The notes below the pieces were generated by a model. The model was given only the letters and a program-made list of their open reading frames with translations, was not told the DNA's origin and made no database searches. Below are positions 60,583 to 64,000 of a DNA stretch of 64,000 bases, in pieces; position 1 is the first letter of the stretch, and every line of letters begins with the position of its first letter. Position numbers and translations under genes: made by a program. The DNA comes from Clostridia bacterium (GTDB taxonomy: Bacteria > Bacillota > Clostridia > Oscillospirales > CAG-272), in assembly GCA_017520505.1 (NCBI GenBank), contig JAFXFN010000011.1, positions 37,209 through 101,208 of the forward strand, given 5' to 3'.

Positions 60583-63192
60583 ATGAAAAAACAAATGCAC
60601 AGACTCTTAAGCCTGATGCTCAGTCTGGTATTGGTAGTCGGGTTGATTTCCGGCACAATGATCGCTCATGCGGCGAGTGTTATTGGCGAGATCCACATTT
60701 CCGGTGTTAAGATGCCCGTTGCCGGTGCAATGCCCGTCAATTCTGCGACCACCTCAACTCCCGGCGTGAAAGTCGGAGAGGATACCTTCTGGGTCAGATA
60801 TATCCCGGAGACCAACGAACTGTCGGATACCTACGATGACAGCACCTTTGTGGACAGCACACCCTTCAGTTCCGGCATGAAGTATGCCCTTCAGGTCATA
60901 CTTGAACCCCAGGAAGGTTACACTGTTGCTACTGACGTAAAGATCTTCTACAACGGCATTCAGCTGCCTGCGCCGGATGCATCGGATTTGTCCAAGTCCT
61001 GTGCGATGGTCCATCCCGAAGGAACGATGGTAATGGCATTGATCGGCGCAGAGGCTTCCGAACCCGCCGTTTACACCGTGACCTTTGATTCCGACGGCGG
61101 CTCTGCTGTGGATCCGCAGACCGTTGTGGAAGGCAAGTCTGCCACCAAACCCGTCGATCCCGCCAAGGACGGCTACACCTTCAAGGGCTGGACTATTGAC
61201 AGTGTGCTTTATGATTTTGATACCGTCGTTACCGGCGATATTACACTGAAGGCAGCTTGGGAAGAAAAGTTGACAGCGAGCGTTATTGATGAGATTCACA
61301 TTTCAGGTGTTACGATGCCCGTTGTCGGTGAAATGCCCGTCAATTCTGCGACTACCTCAACTCCCGGCGTGAAAGTCGGAGCGGATACCTTCTGGGTCAG
61401 ATATATCCCCGAGACCAACGAACTGTCGGATACTTACGATGACAGCACCTTTGTGGACAGCACACCCTTCCGTTTCGGCATAAAGTATTCCATTCAGGTC
61501 ATGCTGGAATCCAAGGACGGCTGCACCGTTGCTGCTGACGCAAAGATCTTCTATAACGGTGTTCAGTTGCCTGCGCCTGCTGCATCGGATTTGTCCAAGT
61601 CATGCGCAATGGTTCATCCCGAAGGAACGATGGTAATGGCATTGATCGGCGCAGAAACCGTTGCTTCTGAAACTTACACCGTGACATTCGATACAGACGG
61701 TGGCTCTGCTGTAACTGCACAGACCGTTGAAGCAGGTCAGAAGGCTACCAAGCCTGCCGATCCCACTAAGGACGGCTTCACCTTCAAGGGCTGGACTCTG
61801 AACGGCTCTGATTATGACTTCGGTACCGCCGTCACCGGTGACATCACTCTGAAGGCAAAGTGGGAAGCGGCTGATCCTATCGAGTATTCTATTAAAATAT
61901 CCCTGAATGGCTATCTCACGGGCGCAAATGTTGCGGATGCTTACGTTTCCGAGAGCAGTGATACGGTAGATCTTTATGACTTTAATGATGACGGTACATT
62001 TTTCTGCATTTTTGAAGACGACGGAACAGGTCAATCTGATTGGGGAAGCCCTGTGACGCAGTTTGAAGCCGACAAGGACTATTGGTTGGTAGTCGCATTG
62101 GCTAAGCAGGGCGGCGGTGTTTTGCCGGAAGCAGAGCTGGATGCGGATAATGCCACTCTGAGCAATGGCTATGTAGATAAGTATTCGGTATATGACGATG
62201 ACCTGTGGTGGGTAGAGTTCAAGCTGAACAGGCTTTCTGAGGCTTTGCCCGACGTCTATAACATAACATTTGATGCCAACGGAGGTAGTGTTACTCCTGA
62301 AAGTGCCACCACAGGCAACGACGGAAAACTGACAAGTCTGCCTACACCTACACATACCAGCCCGTATGTGACGTTTGATGGATGGTATACCGGCAAGACG
62401 GGTAATATCAAAGTGACTACCGACACAGTATTTACATCCAATACCACTATCTATGCCCGTTGGAATGCGGATTACTTCATAGAAGTAACCCTGAACGGTT
62501 ATGAATCCGGTAAAAATGCTGCAGATACGACTCTCACCGAGAACAGCGATACCGTGGATATTGACCGTGAAAACTGCCACATTTTCACAGAAAAAGACGG
62601 TGAACCTGACTGGGCCAGCGAAGTTATAGAGTTTGAAGCAAACAAGGATTATTGGCTTGTAATTGCACTGACAAAACAAGGCGGAGATGCTTTGGCATAT
62701 TCCGATTTGAGTGCAGATGATGTTGATTTGACAAATGACCATACCGCGGAGCTGTTAGATTATGACGACGATTTGTGGTGGGTGAGCTACAAGCTGAAAC
62801 CCCTTGCCGATTCTGTTCCCGCCACCTATACCGTGAACTTTGATGCAAACGGCGGCTCTGCTGTGAGTGCCCAGACGATCGAAGAAGGCGGCAAGGCAAC
62901 AAAGCCCGCCGATCCTACCAAGGAAGGATTTGACTTTGTTGGCTGGACTTTCGAGGGTACAGAGTGGAATTTTGATAATACTGTAAACGGCGATATGACA
63001 CTCGTTGCGGTGTGGACGGAAAAAGAAGTAACTCCTCCCGCAGGAGATAATGGCGGCGATGATATCACTGATCCTGATGAAAACGACAATCCTCAGACAG
63101 GTGACAACGGCATGATTGCCGTATTGGCGGTACTGATGAGTGTTTCTGCTCTCACATTTTTGCTTATCTTCAAGAAAAGAAGAACGTTCTGA
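60583..63192 (+). CDS. NPQTG-anchored surface protein with InlB B-repeats
   Basis: An 869-residue surface protein. The ATG at 60583 follows AAGGAGA and yields the signal LLSLMLSLVLVVGLISGTMI. Four Listeria-Bacteroides (InlB B/Flg_new) repeats are visible, each with a FDxDGGSAV or FDANGGS start and a FKGWT/FDGW end. The first two lie in a tandem duplication (see the repeat entry), and the later two alternate with a different unit (SIKISLNGYLTGANVADAYV and FIEVTLNGYESGKNAADTTL). The C-terminus is DENDNPQTGDNG, a membrane helix, then KKRRTF: a sortase B-type signal that suits the srtB at 26 kb. It should be displayed on peptidoglycan and may bind host or microbial glycans. Confidence 0.92.
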   Translation: MKKQMHRLLSLMLSLVLVVGLISGTMIAHAASVIGEIHISGVKMPVAGAMPVNSATTSTPGVKVGEDTFWVRYIPETNELSDTYDDSTFVDSTPFSSGMKYALQVILEPQEGYTVATDVKIFYNGIQLPAPDASDLSKSCAMVHPEGTMVMALIGAEASEPAVYTVTFDSDGGSAVDPQTVVEGKSATKPVDPAKDGYTFKGWTIDSVLYDFDTVVTGDITLKAAWEEKLTASVIDEIHISGVTMPVVGEMPVNSATTSTPGVKVGADTFWVRYIPETNELSDTYDDSTFVDSTPFRFGIKYSIQVMLESKDGCTVAADAKIFYNGVQLPAPAASDLSKSCAMVHPEGTMVMALIGAETVASETYTVTFDTDGGSAVTAQTVEAGQKATKPADPTKDGFTFKGWTLNGSDYDFGTAVTGDITLKAKWEAADPIEYSIKISLNGYLTGANVADAYVSESSDTVDLYDFNDDGTFFCIFEDDGTGQSDWGSPVTQFEADKDYWLVVALAKQGGGVLPEAELDADNATLSNGYVDKYSVYDDDLWWVEFKLNRLSEALPDVYNITFDANGGSVTPESATTGNDGKLTSLPTPTHTSPYVTFDGWYTGKTGNIKVTTDTVFTSNTTIYARWNADYFIEVTLNGYESGKNAADTTLTENSDTVDIDRENCHIFTEKDGEPDWASEVIEFEANKDYWLVIALTKQGGDALAYSDLSADDVDLTNDHTAELLDYDDDLWWVSYKLKPLADSVPATYTVNFDANGGSAVSAQTIEEGGKATKPADPTKEGFDFVGWTFEGTEWNFDNTVNGDMTLVAVWTEKEVTPPAGDNGGDDITDPDENDNPQTGDNGMIAVLAVLMSVSALTFLLIFKKRRTF
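60681..61886 (+). repeat. Tandem ~603-bp duplication within the surface gene
   Basis: Two copies (60681-61283 and 61284-61886) offset by 603 bases (201 codons). Shared stretches such as the TTSTPGVKVG and ETNELSDTYDDSTFVDSTPF segments are nearly identical in DNA; each copy ends with one InlB repeat. The in-frame length preserves the protein, as expected for recent expansion of a surface-protein module. Confidence 0.85.
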
Positions 63193-63215
63193 ATTAAAAG
63201 CGGAATTATAACTTT

Positions 63216-63253
63216 AAAGGCGGTGACGGACAGAATTCCGTCACCGCCTTTGA
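63216..63253 (+). terminator. Terminator after the surface gene
   Basis: A 15-bp perfect stem (aaaggcggtgacgga and complement, loop cagaat) followed by TGATTG; it ends just before the IS element. Confidence 0.8.
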
Positions 63254-63322
63254 TTGTATAACGAATACCACGGGCTATGCCCGTGGTTCCAAAAAGCTTG
63301 TAGCTATGAATAGAAAAAAAGG

Positions 63323-63380
63323 AACCTCCTATGATAAAATAGTATCGGTTCGCCAACCGTACAAAAAATCAAAGGAGGTT
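63323..63380 (+). promoter_or_regulatory. 5' leader stem that hides the tnpA ribosome site
   Basis: AACCTCCT at 63323-63330 is the exact complement of AGGAGGTT at 63373-63380, the ribosome site of tnpA. Between them lies a smaller hairpin cggtt-cgcc-aaccg. This matches the repressive leader of IS200 elements, which keeps transposase levels low. Confidence 0.85.
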
Positions 63381-63387
63381 ATCAAGA

Positions 63388-63864
63388 ATGAAACTTGATA
63401 CAGAAAGTTTAGCACATACGAAGTGGAATTGCAAGTATCATATAGTATTTGCGCCAAAATATCGCAGACAAGTGATATATGGGAAAATAAAAAGTGATAT
63501 AGGACAAATATTAAGAAAATTGTGTGAGTATAAGGGGTTAGAAATAATAGAAGCAGAAGCATGCCCCGATCATATACATATGTTAGTATCTATACCGCCG
63601 AAATACAGCGTGTCACGAATAATGGGATATCTAAAAGGAAAAAGCTCGCTGATGATATTTGATAGACATGCGAATTTAAAATATAAATATGGCAATAGAC
63701 AATTCTGGTGTAAAGGATACTATGTAGATGCAGTAGGGAGAAATAAGAAAGCAATACAAGAATACATAAAGAATCAGTTACAAGAAGATATAGCAAGTGA
63801 CAAGATAAGCCTGCAAGAATACATAGACCCGTTTACGGGTGAGCAGGTTAAAAAGGGCAAATAA
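63388..63864 (+). CDS. tnpA: IS200-type transposase TnpA
   Basis: A 158-residue Y1-HUH transposase. The HUH histidines are in CPDHIHMLVSIPPKYSVSRI, and the catalytic Tyr is in the helix GRNKKAIQEYIKNQLQED. The N-terminal TKWNCKYHIVFAPKYRRQVI is typical of TnpA. Length is normal and the gene looks intact, so the element may be active. Translation is restrained by the leader stem. Confidence 0.95.
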   Translation: MKLDTESLAHTKWNCKYHIVFAPKYRRQVIYGKIKSDIGQILRKLCEYKGLEIIEAEACPDHIHMLVSIPPKYSVSRIMGYLKGKSSLMIFDRHANLKYKYGNRQFWCKGYYVDAVGRNKKAIQEYIKNQLQEDIASDKISLQEYIDPFTGEQVKKGK

Positions 63865-64000
63865 AAGACCGCCCCACGTGTGGGGCAGCCTGTAAAAATT
63901 ATGCGGTTGGCAAACCGTTTCGGCGCGCCTTGAGGCGTCGCCAACATAATAGCCTTATAGGCTAAGTGCATGCCACCCGTTTTACGGGTGGTCATGACTC

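Larger units (their letters stand above)
63255..63998 (+). mobile_element. IS200/IS605-group insertion sequence (tnpA only)
   Basis: Left-end hairpin accacgggc-tat-gcccgtggt (63267-63288) and right-end hairpin ccacccg-tttt-cgggtgg (63973-63991) frame one transposase gene; a second stem gccccac/gtggggc lies at ~63874. There is no inverted terminal repeat, as in this family, which moves as single-stranded DNA. No tnpB is present, so it is an IS200-type element. Exact ends are uncertain by a few bases. Confidence 0.85.

Noticed and set aside
61600..62742. A 380-residue reading on the minus strand under the InlB-repeat gene
   Set aside because: It mirrors the repeats of the real gene, has no ribosome site or domain, and is a shadow reading.
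1..64000. CRISPR array, prophage, tRNA or rRNA genes
   Set aside because: No regularly spaced direct repeats, phage structural genes, TpsiC-arm signatures or rRNA motifs were seen.

Overview
The window reads as the chromosome of an anaerobic, spore-forming member of the Clostridia (Bacillota), most like an uncultured gut Oscillospirales/Eubacteriales lineage. The basis is gene content: a pro-sequence-bearing sporulation sigma factor SigK, a SipL-like SPOCS/LysM spore protein, SpoVG, long-form HPF, a RemA-like regulator beside yloC/gmk/rpoZ/priA, a PrkC/PrpC pair, a class B sortase and a DUF1540 protein. AG-rich ribosome sites, strong TTGACA/TATAAT promoters with 17-bp spacing and T-rich hairpin terminators fit a moderately AT-rich Firmicute. 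No rRNA, tRNA, CRISPR array or prophage module was seen. Genus is not assignable by eye.

Layout. 0-8.3 kb: ArsC-like protein, MnmM-type methyltransferase, a P-loop ATPase, a lipoprotein, a Ppx/GppA phosphatase, sigK, sipL, a DUF1836 regulator, a prephenate-dehydratase-like protein and hpf. 8.3-17.6 kb: a DUF4380-like protein and a metal/cobalamin binding lipoprotein, a lone large serine recombinase with a coupled small ORF, a membrane-anchored glucosaminidase, and a GH3 glucosidase divergent from an aldehyde dehydrogenase. 17.6-18.9 kb: a two-gene XRE/SLOG locus bracketed by inverted copies of a nested-hairpin repeat. 18.9-29.8 kb: tig-clpP-clpX, metallophosphoesterase, DUF1540, murC, spoVG, sortase B with a glycosyltransferase, an SGNH hydrolase, and a DUF711 (PFL)/ACT pair.

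30.0-42.6 kb is one tightly packed operon behind a near-consensus promoter: yloC, remA-like, gmk, rpoZ, priA, def, fmt, yugP-like, rsmB, rlmN, prpC, prkC, rsgA. It couples nucleotide supply, RNA polymerase assembly, replication restart, N-terminal formyl processing, rRNA modification, ribosome maturation and cell-wall-linked Ser/Thr signalling. priA carries a one-base frameshift in this sequence.

42.6-57.0 kb is an accessory stretch: an XRE regulator possibly inserted at the 3' end of rsgA, a rhodanese lipoprotein, an SDR, a PadR/DUF2812 pair with two phased operators, an EamA transporter, two P-loop kinases, a lysophospholipid acyltransferase, a MATE pump, an unknown protein, an HxxxDG acyltransferase with a DUF6320 partner, a deletion-made fusion of an HTH gene with a PAP2 gene, and a secreted endonuclease/phosphatase lipoprotein. 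57.0-64.0 kb holds two large surface proteins of different base and codon style, one ending in an NPQTG sorting signal that suits the sortase B at 26 kb, followed by a complete IS200-type element with its repressive 5' leader stem.

The best candidates for something undescribed are the XRE/SLOG locus inside its inverted repeats, the 16-bp stem that hides the ribosome site of the P-loop ATPase gene, and the phased operators of the PadR/DUF2812 switch.
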